A stretch of 64,000 nt of DNA. Origin: a virus. The stretch's first letter is position 1. Each line of letters opens with the position of its first letter. The notes under the pieces are model-generated. The model had not been told where the DNA came from, searched no databases, and saw only the letters and a list, made by a program, of their open reading frames with translations. This document shows positions 13,674 to 23,004 of this stretch, one piece after another. Both the position numbers and the translations under genes were made by a program. The stretch is from positions 1 to 64,000 of IMG/VR virus record IMGVR_UViG_3300025913_000026; one strand, written 5' to 3'.

Positions 13674-14044
13674 TACTTAACTTTAAAGATGTAGTGATAG
13701 AACAAAATGAAAGTAATGTTCCAAATAATACCAATGCTTATATAATGCACCCACCATTCATGATGTGGCCTATAAACGACGATTGCGCCTGCCCCAGCAC
13801 AAACCATTCCAGTGATACTTAAATGCCAGCTATCAATCTTATACGCGTCAATAACTTTCTTTGTAAACGGCAATCTAAATTTTATCTTTCTTGCATATTC
13901 CCATGAAACATCTTTACACCAGAATTTCTTGTTCCAGCTTTTGAAAATGCTTTCGTCAAAATTTGGGGTATTCTCAAACGCATCCGCAGCCGCTTTAAAG
14001 AAAGCAGCTACGAATACAAGCAGATATGACCAAAGAAACGTCAT
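13673..14044 (-). CDS. Membrane protein in the lysis block
   Basis: The 123-residue protein has an N-terminal hydrophobic helix (LWSYLLVFVAAFFKAAAD), a soluble middle with IDSWHLS, and two C-terminal helices (ITGMVCAGAGAIVVY; YISIGIIWNITFILFY). Similar proteins occur in Bacteroidota genomes with unknown role. It overlaps neighbours by 1-4 nt, so it is part of the lysis operon. Confidence 0.65.
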   Translation of the reverse strand: MTFLWSYLLVFVAAFFKAAADAFENTPNFDESIFKSWNKKFWCKDVSWEYARKIKFRLPFTKKVIDAYKIDSWHLSITGMVCAGAGAIVVYRPHHEWWVHYISIGIIWNITFILFYHYIFKVK

Positions 14045-14466
14045 TTTGTTTGTTTTTTAATCCTATTTGCGAATGCTGTATCCGTCTTAGAAGAGTCATA
14101 CTTAATGGGTCCATCTCCTAATGCCTCGATACTATCTTCTTGTTTAGCTGCATTAGAATCTTCTATAACTGAATTGCGCTCATTTAATGCCGCCCTGAAC
14201 CCGCAAACATATATGATAGTTCCCATAGTAAGGGCACAAAATATCTTTCTAATCCAATCATAATTAGGGTCACTCATTTTAATGAAAATAATAGCGATTA
14301 ATATAGCGCATAGTACATTCAATCCCACTCCAACGCCTTGCCAAAATGGAGACATTGAACTCCATGCAGAATAACAAAAATCTACAATAGCGAGCACTCC
14401 GCCAAACAATATACATATGTATAAGAGCGACCCTAATTCACCATCTTTTCTTTTTTCAGTAGTCAT
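14041..14466 (-). CDS. Membrane protein, holin candidate
   Basis: The 141-residue protein has about three hydrophobic helices (LLYICILFGGVLAIVDFCY; GVGVGLNVLCAILIAIIF; IFCALTMGTIIYVCGF) and a charged C-terminus. Position two genes before the lysozyme and overlapping ATGA junctions fit a holin or an antiholin. No holin family was recognised. Confidence 0.6.
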   Translation of the reverse strand: MTTEKRKDGELGSLLYICILFGGVLAIVDFCYSAWSSMSPFWQGVGVGLNVLCAILIAIIFIKMSDPNYDWIRKIFCALTMGTIIYVCGFRAALNERNSVIEDSNAAKQEDSIEALGDGPIKYDSSKTDTAFANRIKKQTK

Positions 14467-14777
14467 TGATTTTTCATTTTATTGTTAAATAATTCTGTCC
14501 ATCGTAAATCAGTTAAAATACTACCACTTCCTGCATAAGTATCTGAAATTATAATAGCCGAATCTAAATCTTTTATCAATAATACTCCTGGCCCTTCCCA
14601 ATCTTGACTAATTATTACTCTAGAATAAATCCAATTTTGAGGCGAATCTAAGTGATTATAAGCATCTATTGCCCAATCAATTTTATTTTCGTGATAGATA
14701 TTCATATTTTCCTGCACTGTTTGTTTTTTACAAGAAAGGCACAATACTGATGCTATCAATATGTTTATTAAATTCAC
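14463..14777 (-). CDS. Small lipoprotein in the lysis block
   Basis: The 104-residue protein starts with GTG and has the signal MNLINILIASVLCLSCKK with lipobox CLSC, then a soluble part. It overlaps the upstream gene by GTGA. Position suggests an outer-membrane spanin partner for the coiled-coil protein at 14926-15715, but it lacks the usual short Pro-rich o-spanin form. Confidence 0.6.
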   Translation of the reverse strand: MNLINILIASVLCLSCKKQTVQENMNIYHENKIDWAIDAYNHLDSPQNWIYSRVIISQDWEGPGVLLIKDLDSAIIISDTYAGSGSILTDLRWTELFNNKMKNQ

Positions 14778-14926
14778 GAAATATCTATTTTATCTCTGTT
14801 AATAATTCTACGTGCTTCATTTATATTTTCTTCAGCTTGCAATTCGGTTTCACTTCTAGCAAGTATTCTACCTGCCGCAAATCCAATAAATAACATTGTA
14901 CCAATAGCTAATATGTGATTTATCAT
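14774..14926 (-). CDS. Small single-span membrane protein
   Basis: The 50-residue protein has one N-terminal membrane helix (ILAIGTMLFIGFAAGRIL) and a charged helical tail (TELQAEENINEARRIINR). Its start overlaps the upstream stop and its end overlaps the next GTG start. Likely part of the lysis machinery (holin- or spanin-like); inferred from position. Confidence 0.6.
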   Translation of the reverse strand: MINHILAIGTMLFIGFAAGRILARSETELQAEENINEARRIINRDKIDIS

Positions 14927-15715
14927 TATCTAAAACTTAATGGCAAATGAACATCCAGCGCTTTAACTGATCCGTACTCTGACGTATACATCCGAAACCC
15001 AACTATTCTATACCTGCGATCCTGATACATCAGGCCAAGCCCTGCCGCGTTAGGTAAAACAGAATTAATACTCATTACCCCCATTGACCAATATAATCTT
15101 CGCCTTGGCTCAAACTTCTTTAAATTAATTGAATCATTTTTCAAGCAATCATTTAAATTATTTTTAACTAGCTGCTTTTCTTTTGTTAGTTCGTTTATTC
15201 GTAACTGTTGATTATTTATTCTTGAATTAAGAGATTGTTGCAAATCGCTCATTTCATCCCGCGCTACTTTAATTCTTTTCTGCTGTCCTTCTAATTCAGT
15301 AAAACATTGAGAGCATTCATTTATATATTCATTCGGAACCAGCGTAACATTTGTATCCGCATTAACTGTTGCCGGCCTGTATTTAATTATGAGTTTATTT
15401 ATTCGGTTATTTGCTTTATCAAGTGTATCATTAGCCGCATCCAAAGCATCTTGTTGCATTTCGATAGTATGATTATGAATACTATCCGAAAAGGTATATT
15501 CTTCTTGTGTATTTTTCTGATCCAAACTATCTTTTATAGCGCGTTGAATAAGGATTTTATTAGCTTCTTTAAGCTGGACATTTTCGGCTAATGTAGCTTT
15601 ATTATTGTGACACCCTCGAATAGCAGAAATTATTATGCATCCTACTCCTATAAGAATGGCTCCCTTAACCCAATTAGGTATATCAATTTTAATGTCTATG
15701 CTCACGCTACAAAAA
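14926..15715 (-). CDS. Spanin-like membrane-anchored coiled-coil protein
   Basis: From GTG 15715 the roughly 262-residue protein has an N-terminal membrane helix (WVKGAILIGVGCIIISAI), long coiled coils (about residues 50-220) and a C-terminal beta-like segment (YWSMGVMSINSVL ... VHLPLSFR). This layout is frequent in lysis blocks of Bacteroidota phages and fits a protein bridging the periplasm. The longer frame from 15774 would start inside the interleaved repeat element, so GTG 15715 is preferred. Spanin function is inference. Confidence 0.6.
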
Positions 15716-15727
15716 TTTAAAATAAAA

Positions 15728-15809
15728 ATATCGCCTCGTCCGTGTTGCTTAATCAGAGCCTTTGGGATCTGCACGAATGAGGCGATATTCTATAAGGTCT
15801 GATTAAGCA
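15728..15809 (-). promoter_or_regulatory. Interleaved inverted repeats: terminator with pseudoknot-like partner
   Basis: Repeat A, ATATCGCCTC (15728-15737), pairs with 15779-15788 and can extend to an 18-bp imperfect stem. Repeat B, TGCTTAATCAGA (15746-15757), pairs perfectly with 15798-15809. The order A-B-A'-B' means the stems cross. On the minus strand A/A' is followed by ATTTTTATTTT, a terminator shape, while B/B' forms first during transcription. It sits just before the spanin-like gene and could tune lysis gene expression. Confidence 0.7.
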
Positions 15810-15817
15810 TTCCAAAT

Positions 15818-16039
15818 TTATACGGAATTAATAACTTCCCCAATTTTTTTTTGTTTTTCTAAAATATCTAATTCTCGCATACGCCTGTCCTGATTTTGCT
15901 TTACAACGTAAAAAAACAAACGCGCGATGCCGTAAAGTACAGCAATTACGAACAAAATAATCCCCTTAACGTTTTCAATATTAAGAAGAACTATTGCACC
16001 ATAGCCAGTGTTGAATGCCCATATTATAATTTTCTCCAT
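15818..16039 (-). CDS. Holin-like two-helix membrane protein
   Basis: From ATG 16039 the 73-residue protein has two membrane helices (IIIWAFNTGYGAIVLLN; GIILFVIAVLYGIARLFFYV) and a highly charged C-terminal tail (QNQDRRMRELDILEKQKK), the layout of a class II-like holin. The start overlaps the upstream stop by 16 nt. A longer frame from 16159 would overlap the neighbour by over 100 nt and is disfavoured. Confidence 0.6.
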   Translation of the reverse strand: MEKIIIWAFNTGYGAIVLLNIENVKGIILFVIAVLYGIARLFFYVVKQNQDRRMRELDILEKQKKIGEVINSV

Positions 16040-16479
16040 TCTTTTCTTAGACGGTTTAATAGTTGCACTAGGGTTATGAATAGGGTTAGGTAGAACATAT
16101 AATCCACTACCTGTATATTGTTGACGTCCTTTGTTGTATTTTGGCATATTACTTCCCATATGAACCTAATGAGTGAATAAAAGAGTATTGGAAATATTTC
16201 AGCGCGATAGGTAGGTAATAATGAGTAAATAGTTAATATGAAAAGTACATCTTTTAGCATAGCCCACTCCCAGTAATAAGCCTTCCATATTTTAACTTTG
16301 AAGTTGGCTACTGCTAAAAAAATAAGTAAGCCGCCTTGGTATAGGCCAAGAGCGGCTTTAACTATATTATGGGTTCCCAGATGGGTCTTCTGGATGGTTT
16401 TGTCCTGGCCCTTCGTCATCCGCTGCCATAACAGGAGGAGGCGTTTGTGGAGGGGCTGGCGGTTGGGCTTCTTGTCCAT
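16024..16479 (-). CDS. Multi-span membrane protein
   Basis: The 151-residue frame has about four hydrophobic helices (GGLLIFLAVANFKV; VLFILTIYSLLP; IFPILFYSLIRFIWEVI; MFYLTLFITLVQLL). The N-terminal part overlaps the upstream gene by 113 nt, so the true start is probably the Met at 16419 or later. Function unknown; lysis block. Confidence 0.6.
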   Translation of the reverse strand: MDKKPNRQPLHKRLLLLWQRMTKGQDKTIQKTHLGTHNIVKAALGLYQGGLLIFLAVANFKVKIWKAYYWEWAMLKDVLFILTIYSLLPTYRAEIFPILFYSLIRFIWEVICQNTTKDVNNIQVVDYMFYLTLFITLVQLLNRLRKEWRKL

Positions 16480-16600
16480 CTAATAATTGAATGATTTCTT
16501 TAAGCAATTCATACAATTTTTTATCTGCCGGATGAGCATGTACTTCATTATGATTTTTCCAGATTTCCAATTTCTGAAGTAAATCTACTTTTTGTGACAT
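16367..16600 (-). CDS. Hypothetical soluble protein with Pro-rich tail
   Basis: The 77-residue protein has a helical N-terminal half (KLYELLKEIIQLLDGQ) and a disordered tail of Pro, Ala, Gln and acidic residues (PPAPPQTPPPVMAADDEG). Its 3' half overlaps the next membrane gene, and its composition there is more GC-rich than its surroundings. Confidence 0.55.
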   Translation of the reverse strand: MSQKVDLLQKLEIWKNHNEVHAHPADKKLYELLKEIIQLLDGQEAQPPAPPQTPPPVMAADDEGPGQNHPEDPSGNP

Positions 16601-16616
16601 TGATTTATTTTTTTAA

Positions 16617-17021
16617 TTACGGTTGATTCGGTAATTGAATTCCATCTTTTTGAGCCTGCGATTGCAATATTTTTTCGCTTTTACCAAATAGAAACCACCC
16701 TATATTTTGACATAAATATCCAAACACAATAGAGATACAATTCAAGAAATTAATAAAGTATACCTTCCATTTAGCAGCTTCTAAATTTTTAAGATCGTCT
16801 TTTGTCACATCCATATTTATGAAGTTCGGCAAAACAAATAATGCGATCAATAACATTACAAACCCAAAAGCAAATGAAGCTGTTTCTTTTGTAAAATGCA
16901 TTTGTAATGCCTGCTTAAATGTAATTTTAATATTATTTCTTTGTATTTCCCAGCTTTTCTTACATGCATATGCTGCTTGACCAAGAAACCAACCTATAAC
17001 TAATATTATGTAATTATTCAT
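16617..17021 (-). CDS. Membrane protein conserved near phage tail genes
   Basis: From ATG 17021 the 134-residue protein has three or four membrane helices (YIILVIGWFLGQAAYACKK; FAFGFVMLLIALFVLP; FLNCISIVFGYLCQNIGWFLF). The motif YACKKSWEIQRNNIKITFKQ is familiar from hypothetical proteins of Bacteroidota phages lying just after tail fibres. A holin role is possible but unproven. Confidence 0.6.
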   Translation of the reverse strand: MNNYIILVIGWFLGQAAYACKKSWEIQRNNIKITFKQALQMHFTKETASFAFGFVMLLIALFVLPNFINMDVTKDDLKNLEAAKWKVYFINFLNCISIVFGYLCQNIGWFLFGKSEKILQSQAQKDGIQLPNQP

Positions 17022-17035
17022 ATACTTATTTTTTA

Positions 17036-20000
17036 TTAATATATCGCCCATGCAGATGTTGAAATAGCTCGTATCTTCTTTGAATCATATTGAGCAGGCA
17101 ATGTAAATGAATTAGCGCCATCAATTTGGTCTGAACCGGCTCGCTGTATCGTAACCGTATTACCGCTATTATCTATTCTTTTAAATACTAAATCCAGACC
17201 CATGTTCCCTGCGAATGCAGCACTGGCAGCAGGCAATGTTATCGTAATATTTCCTCCACTTGCATCAATTACACAAAAATTATCCGTTAATCCTAGTGTG
17301 CTTGTAGATGATACATTTGTTATCCCATAAAAATTACCCTGTTGTGATTGGAAGCCATTTCTAACATAAGCTGAATTACCGGTGGCATACAGAGGCATTG
17401 TAGTTATGGTATTATCTCCTAATCCAACATTATTTAAAGTGTCAACATATAACCCAACTCCTCTTGTGAATGGAGAGTACCCAAATTGCCATGATTGTCT
17501 GCCAGTGCTACCTGGATCAATAGCAGATGCGTATGCCCTTGAACCATCTGATTTAGCTTGATAAAAATAATTTGAATATACTCTAAATAGATTAGCCCCA
17601 GAAAATGTTAAACTATTACCGCCACCTGTAACAGTTCTATTACCTGATAATGTACCATCTCCACTGTATATTGTAGTGGCAGTTCCTAAATTAGAAGGAA
17701 GAATCCTTTTAACTCGATTACTATCTGTTGTAGCTGATGTATCCTGAATCAGCACATAATAGGGGCCAGATGGAGATGTAACAATTGGTACACTATCTTT
17801 TTCGATAGCCACTGACCCATGTACAGCCAACCCCCTACTTTCATCTGTTCCTGCCGATTCGGTGTTGTAGAAAATTGTTAGCCCTCCACGCGCCCAATAT
17901 CTGGCGCGACTTAATGTATTTGCTATAGAATAAATATTCAGGCCATCATCGTTAGCATATAACGACCAAGCAGCTGTGCTTGATTGTCGTGAATCAATTG
18001 ACACACCAGCAAGAGAACCATATGTGAACAGCGAACCGTGAACGCCAGCATGACCATTTACATCCAATTTATAATTTGGTACTATGGTTCCTATACCTAC
18101 GCTACCGGATGCAGTAGCAAAGTAAGCGTCTGCCGTTGATCTTAATGACCCCGTAACGGATAACTTATATGTAGCTGGCGTTTGCGCGATTCCGACATTG
18201 GTGCCGTCATCCTGAATTGTTCCATCTATAATTGTATTAGCATCTAAAAATCGTGATACATGATTAGATGAGCCATTCCCCCAAACGAGTTTCTTGGGGC
18301 CAGCACTGTTAACGAAGTAAAGCGCATCATTAGAATAGTACAGAGACCCTAATGGTTTTGAATCATTGGATATTGTAGCTATTGCACATGTTGCAAATTG
18401 TCCATGACCGGTATTGTTAGGGTGAATATGATCGGTAGAAAGCCCAGTTAAAGTATCATAGCACGTATTCGTGCGAACTAAGTAAGTTTTCAACCTGTAT
18501 GCTGCGGGAAAAGAATTAACAAGGCTGTCCACCTTATTGTTCATTGTGTCTGTCTTTATATCGGAACTATTGGATGGGGATGTGGAATAGCCTGTTGAAT
18601 CCATATAAGGTATATTCAACACTAGCAACGGTGGTGCGCTGGCCGCTTCTCTAAGGTGTGAGAAATAATCTACAATAAACACTCCACTTCCGTTATTAAC
18701 AACTTTTACTGAGTGTGCCGCATAACTCAATCCTGTAATAATCATAGCCATTGGCGCACGATTATCATTGTTGCTAAACCCATCTCCGATACCATCTGTC
18801 TGATTGTCAGTTGTACCTGTTTGTTTTAACACACCATCCACGTACACAGAAAATGCCGAACCTGCCTGAAACGAAGACGTCTGCCCAATTAGCCCTATGC
18901 AGATAGTACTGTCTGTAAATGCATATACTATTGAATCATTCACAGTTGAAGTATACGCCGCATTTGTGCTTTTACCTGCTTCTAATGTTGCGTCCCAAGA
19001 CGCTGTCCATGCTCCATACCTAGTAACTCCACACGATGTGCAACCAGATTGCACGTATGATTTCATAAAGTGATTCACAAAAATGCTCTTATGCGCATTA
19101 ATAATTTTATTCAACGTTTTAAATCCTGTTGTGCCTAATATATTATTTCGCCGGATATCATTAAAACCAACCATTACTGAAGTCATAGCGCCATTCGGGA
19201 TAGGAGTGTACCTGAAATGTTGTGATATAGCGGTAACAGCACCTGTTCCACTTATAGCGTAATTGCCCACAGGCTTGCCGAGGGACTTACCAATACGGTA
19301 TATATATCCAGAATCTGTTTGAGGTGACGCGTTTAAACCAACGGTTATGCTATTGCCAAATGCCCTTACAGTATCAATAACCTCGATTGCATTTAGCGTT
19401 ATATAATCAGCTCTGTGCTGAATAGCTGAAGTGCTGTCTACAGTTAATTCATTTATTATAGAATCGTATTGAAATGACGATTCACCTGGACTTAATATGC
19501 CTCCTACTCCACCAAAACCAACATTTTTATACGCCAACGACGGGCTTCCTCCGCCTCCAGCTCCCGAAGACCATCCAATCATTTTTACTACATTACCAGA
19601 TGCATCAATAGCAATAGGCTTATATGTTGTCGTATCTACTTGCGCAGTTAAGGATGGATACCCATCCCACGTCCATTGACCACTACCTGCCAGATTAGCC
19701 TTTCGTGCGAGGGTAGCATTATTTAAACTCCAAAATTCCAACGCAGATGTTCTGGATGCATTAGTGGCATCTGTATACTTCCATATGATCTGATTGGATA
19801 ATTGATCCGCTGTTGTAGTTCTAAGATTAAAATCTATACTACCACCAATCCCATTAGCCCCAGTTACACTTGATGATCTAGTAAATGATCCTACAGATTC
19901 TACTGAATTTGTAGTAGCAGGCATATTTATACCTTCAAATACTTTACCTGTTGTACTCTGGCTATATATAGCACTCCCATCTGTAGTTAAACCAAACAAT

Positions 20001-21190
20001 CCAATACCGCCGCTACCCGTTGCGGTTCCATAAACACCCACACCAGTTGTGGCTACTCCAAATAAACCGCGCCCATCGGTCGTAGTCCCTTTTACAGCTG
20101 TTCCTACACTACCAGTCGTGGTAACATCTAATTGAGCCCCATCTCCAGATGCGCTTACCCCAGAATAAATAATTCTATTTGCTCCTGCTGCACTACTTAT
20201 GGTAGTAGGCTGAATTAATGCCCCTCCTAATTGTATATTGGCCCCAGTTTTTGTTAATCCATTGTTGGCTGTAATTACTTGTCCGGTTGAGTCAAGAATA
20301 GCAGAAGTATCAGACCCTATAACAAAATAAATACTATCAATCCCTTGCGTTCTATAGATAGTATCTACCCCGCCACCTCCAGAAGCACTTCTAAGAGAAA
20401 TTAAGCCTGCTCCATTATCGATGAAATCTGAATTATTAAATGTAGCTACCCCTAATTGTCCAGTATTGTTTGCTCTTAATGCACCAATTATACCAGTAGT
20501 TTGGTTAAATGTTATAGGTGATGTGCCAGATAACAATCCGCGAACTTTTAAATAATAATTAGGGATCATGCTTGTATCAGTAGTAGCCAATGTCCCATTC
20601 CCGCGTATATATTGCGCAGTTGTTCCGGCACCAGATACGGCTATTGTTCCAGAAGTAGTTATTGGTGAATTGGTAACAGAAAAAGCAGCGGGCATCGATA
20701 ATCCCACGCTAGTTACAGTCCCTGAACCACCACCGCCACCCCCAGACGATCTACCTAATATTTGAAATGTTTGTTGCGTTCCATTATTAATTGTAAATCC
20801 AACTGTTGAATCATTTACACGATATACAGTATCTACCCATCTTTTGCCAACTCCCCACCACTTGCCAGTAGTATCTGTTATATTTAACTTTGTATTTATT
20901 CTATTGCTTAGTGAAATAGTATCCCGATCTAATAATGATCTAAACCATAAGTTTCCGCCTGCGCCAAAATAAAACGCCGTATCACCTCCTCCTATTTTTA
21001 CTAATTGAGTTCCAGGATAGCGAGCATTAAATAAGGATGTCCCCACAAAATTCACCAAAGGGCTATCTAATATCATCCATTGTGCTTCAGTATTCCCGGT
21101 AAATATTCGCGATCTAAATGTATTAGCTGGCAACTGCGCTATAACGTTGTAGCTAACAAACAATAAAATAATTGACAATAATTTTTTCAT
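17036..21190 (-). CDS. Tail fibre with signal peptide and SGNH esterase domain
   Basis: From ATG 21190 (2 nt after the upstream stop) the protein has about 1384 residues. It begins with a secretion-signal-like segment MKKLLSIILLFVSYNVIAQ. Residues 150-560 are Gly/Ser/Thr-rich fibre repeats (GSGTVTSVGLSMP, hinges GGGGGG). Residues about 605-940 form an SGNH/GDSL hydrolase: AFGNSITVG (catalytic Ser, about 614), AISGTG, VGFNDIR (Asn, about 677), and DHIHPNN (Asp about 920, His about 923), with an inserted beta domain at about 735-845. The C-terminus (GNITITLPAASAAF ... STSAWAIY) is typical of trimeric fibre tips. Likely deacetylates host polysaccharide during adsorption. Signal peptides are recurrent on fibres of Bacteroidota phages but unexplained. 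Confidence 0.85.
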   Translation of the reverse strand: MKKLLSIILLFVSYNVIAQLPANTFRSRIFTGNTEAQWMILDSPLVNFVGTSLFNARYPGTQLVKIGGGDTAFYFGAGGNLWFRSLLDRDTISLSNRINTKLNITDTTGKWWGVGKRWVDTVYRVNDSTVGFTINNGTQQTFQILGRSSGGGGGGSGTVTSVGLSMPAAFSVTNSPITTSGTIAVSGAGTTAQYIRGNGTLATTDTSMIPNYYLKVRGLLSGTSPITFNQTTGIIGALRANNTGQLGVATFNNSDFIDNGAGLISLRSASGGGGVDTIYRTQGIDSIYFVIGSDTSAILDSTGQVITANNGLTKTGANIQLGGALIQPTTISSAAGANRIIYSGVSASGDGAQLDVTTTGSVGTAVKGTTTDGRGLFGVATTGVGVYGTATGSGGIGLFGLTTDGSAIYSQSTTGKVFEGINMPATTNSVESVGSFTRSSSVTGANGIGGSIDFNLRTTTADQLSNQIIWKYTDATNASRTSALEFWSLNNATLARKANLAGSGQWTWDGYPSLTAQVDTTTYKPIAIDASGNVVKMIGWSSGAGGGGSPSLAYKNVGFGGVGGILSPGESSFQYDSIINELTVDSTSAIQHRADYITLNAIEVIDTVRAFGNSITVGLNASPQTDSGYIYRIGKSLGKPVGNYAISGTGAVTAISQHFRYTPIPNGAMTSVMVGFNDIRRNNILGTTGFKTLNKIINAHKSIFVNHFMKSYVQSGCTSCGVTRYGAWTASWDATLEAGKSTNAAYTSTVNDSIVYAFTDSTICIGLIGQTSSFQAGSAFSVYVDGVLKQTGTTDNQTDGIGDGFSNNDNRAPMAMIITGLSYAAHSVKVVNNGSGVFIVDYFSHLREAASAPPLLVLNIPYMDSTGYSTSPSNSSDIKTDTMNNKVDSLVNSFPAAYRLKTYLVRTNTCYDTLTGLSTDHIHPNNTGHGQFATCAIATISNDSKPLGSLYYSNDALYFVNSAGPKKLVWGNGSSNHVSRFLDANTIIDGTIQDDGTNVGIAQTPATYKLSVTGSLRSTADAYFATASGSVGIGTIVPNYKLDVNGHAGVHGSLFTYGSLAGVSIDSRQSSTAAWSLYANDDGLNIYSIANTLSRARYWARGGLTIFYNTESAGTDESRGLAVHGSVAIEKDSVPIVTSPSGPYYVLIQDTSATTDSNRVKRILPSNLGTATTIYSGDGTLSGNRTVTGGGNSLTFSGANLFRVYSNYFYQAKSDGSRAYASAIDPGSTGRQSWQFGYSPFTRGVGLYVDTLNNVGLGDNTITTMPLYATGNSAYVRNGFQSQQGNFYGITNVSSTSTLGLTDNFCVIDASGGNITITLPAASAAFAGNMGLDLVFKRIDNSGNTVTIQRAGSDQIDGANSFTLPAQYDSKKIRAISTSAWAIY

Positions 21191-21191
21191 A

Positions 21192-21764
21192 CTATACGTT
21201 AATAAGTTGTACAAAATGGATCATATAAAGTTGCCCATTTGATACCCCTTGATTAAAATCTATAACTATATTACTGGGATTATATGTTGCGGTAAATGCA
21301 ACCCTATCACTACGACCATATGGGACTTCTACTCCATCTAAATCTACATTAATAGAGGGATTTACTACTCCTGAATAATTCAGAGTAAGCTGCGTATCCC
21401 CGGCATTCATTAATGACCCGGATTCTCCAATAACGAATTGGATAAAAGGTGTTGCTATTGTCACGTTTTGCCCAGTTGAAGGATTAACAATATTTCCTGT
21501 TGCCCCACTTTCAATTATTCGTCTTGCATCCCGTACATATGGATCACACAGCGAATACATATAATTTGCCATTTGTGGCAAATTTAGATTGGCGGAATCA
21601 AGGTTATTCTGCCAATTAATTACTTTTCTGGTTATAAACAATAAGGTAGACTGCTGAAATCTACTATTATCATTTTTAAATAATAATTTCTCATTATTCC
21701 CATCTGCTGCTAAATACATACAGACTCGTGCGTAATTTAAATATGTTGCAACTTGAACTGCCAT
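21192..21764 (-). CDS. Tail-associated structural protein
   Basis: The 190-residue protein has a helical N-terminal half (VATYLNYARVCMYLAADG) and a beta-rich C-terminal half (TLNYSGVVNPSINVDLDG). It abuts the fibre gene and its upstream neighbour by 0-2 nt, so it is likely a tail adaptor to which the fibre attaches. No family is recognised. Confidence 0.6.
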   Translation of the reverse strand: MAVQVATYLNYARVCMYLAADGNNEKLLFKNDNSRFQQSTLLFITRKVINWQNNLDSANLNLPQMANYMYSLCDPYVRDARRIIESGATGNIVNPSTGQNVTIATPFIQFVIGESGSLMNAGDTQLTLNYSGVVNPSINVDLDGVEVPYGRSDRVAFTATYNPSNIVIDFNQGVSNGQLYMIHFVQLINV

Positions 21765-22295
21765 TTAAAAAAAGAAGGATGAGTTATTTTTCAAATAAAG
21801 ACCTCTATTTATAGCCGCCTGTGCTGAAAATTGCTGACCATCATTAGTCGATTGTTCTGCACAACTAATATCAACTATTAATTGAAGCATACTATTATAC
21901 CAGTTTGCATCTCTTAATATGTTTGGATTGTCAGATAAAGTACTTATTTGACCAGACAGAAATGTATATAAATAATTCAAAAACGTTTCAACTGACTGGG
22001 CCGAATAAACCGACCCTGGTTGAGGATTATTACTTAACCACACCACATTTACTAATAATGAATAATCTGTATTTAATACTCCGTTAATAGTAATAGATGT
22101 TCCCGCAGAAAATGGGAAATCAATATATGATGTGATAGTTCCCGTAGGTACAAGGGTATTCCCATCAACTAAATAAACATAAATTCTTCGGCCAGAAAAC
22201 GTCCCTTGATTTTCGCTAGAATAACTAGAAGTATCATTGACAATAAAACTAGTTATATCAGATGTTTGCGTTATTGAAAATTGACCAGTAAACAT
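21765..22295 (-). CDS. Tail-associated structural protein
   Basis: The 176-residue protein has a beta-rich N-terminal domain (FSITQTSDITSFIVNDTSSY) and a helical C-terminal part (LNYLYTFLSGQISTL). Spacing of zero to its neighbours and the position next to the fibre suggest a tail adaptor or baseplate-like component. Function inferred. Confidence 0.6.
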   Translation of the reverse strand: MFTGQFSITQTSDITSFIVNDTSSYSSENQGTFSGRRIYVYLVDGNTLVPTGTITSYIDFPFSAGTSITINGVLNTDYSLLVNVVWLSNNPQPGSVYSAQSVETFLNYLYTFLSGQISTLSDNPNILRDANWYNSMLQLIVDISCAEQSTNDGQQFSAQAAINRGLYLKNNSSFFF

Positions 22296-22972
22296 TAGTT
22301 TTTATATTTAAATATGAATCCTTTTGTTTGTTTTTGGTCGCCACATAATACCGAATAAATATATCTTTTATCAATACTCATTTCACTAGCCGCTTCATGA
22401 ACGGAAACATATTCTTTTATTATATTTAAATTCAAATCATACATTGTGACTGGTCTTCTCATTTTATTCCTAGCCTCTCTTCTTGCCATAATTGCTTTTG
22501 GGGTAGATTTAATCCCCAATGTATATTTTTTACCAGTATTTGCTTTCTTTATACTTTGAATATGCTCTTCAGATAGCTTTCTCCCCTTTCCTGCATTAGA
22601 TATTTTAATTCTCGCCTCTGCTGTTATTGTCATCCCCTTACTACCTATCCCCCCATCAGTTAGATTCAGTCCATTCTTTTCTGGCCATTTATTATAATTA
22701 CACATATTTGTCCTAATCCAAAATATTTCCTTCCCCTCTGCATATAAATGTGTGTCCTCAAATTCCTCAATTACTTCTATTGAATGGTTGTTAAACCCAT
22801 ATGTAACCAAAGAATTATATAGTAATCTCTGCTTCTTTACAGAACTATTTAATGTTTTATATGCTTTAAATCGGCGCTGAAAATAAGCGGTACAACCTAC
22901 ATATACTTGGCCTATGGGATTGGTAATTTTATAGATAGTCCATTCTTTCATTTCAGAAGAAGGCAAACTCAT
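22295..22972 (-). CDS. GIY-YIG homing endonuclease
   Basis: The 225-residue protein has the GIY-YIG nuclease N-terminus in the variant IYKITNPIGQVYVGCT with the following FQRRFKAY, a NUMOD3-type segment (SEEHIQSIKKANTGKK, about residues 135-150) and an IENR1/NUMOD1-type C-terminal DNA-binding repeat (VSVHEAASEMSIDKRYIYSV). Such free-standing nucleases cut cognate DNA and spread between phages. It is wedged between a tail gene and a lytic enzyme gene. ATG 22951 is an alternative start. Confidence 0.85.
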   Translation of the reverse strand: MSLPSSEMKEWTIYKITNPIGQVYVGCTAYFQRRFKAYKTLNSSVKKQRLLYNSLVTYGFNNHSIEVIEEFEDTHLYAEGKEIFWIRTNMCNYNKWPEKNGLNLTDGGIGSKGMTITAEARIKISNAGKGRKLSEEHIQSIKKANTGKKYTLGIKSTPKAIMARREARNKMRRPVTMYDLNLNIIKEYVSVHEAASEMSIDKRYIYSVLCGDQKQTKGFIFKYKN

Positions 22973-23004
22973 ACAAATCAGGTATTTATTTAATAAAAAT
23001 ACAT

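Noticed and set aside
17036-21190. Long plus-strand reading frames opposite the fibre and virion genes.
   Set aside because: They have no start context or protein-like pattern and arise from the codon bias of the minus-strand genes.
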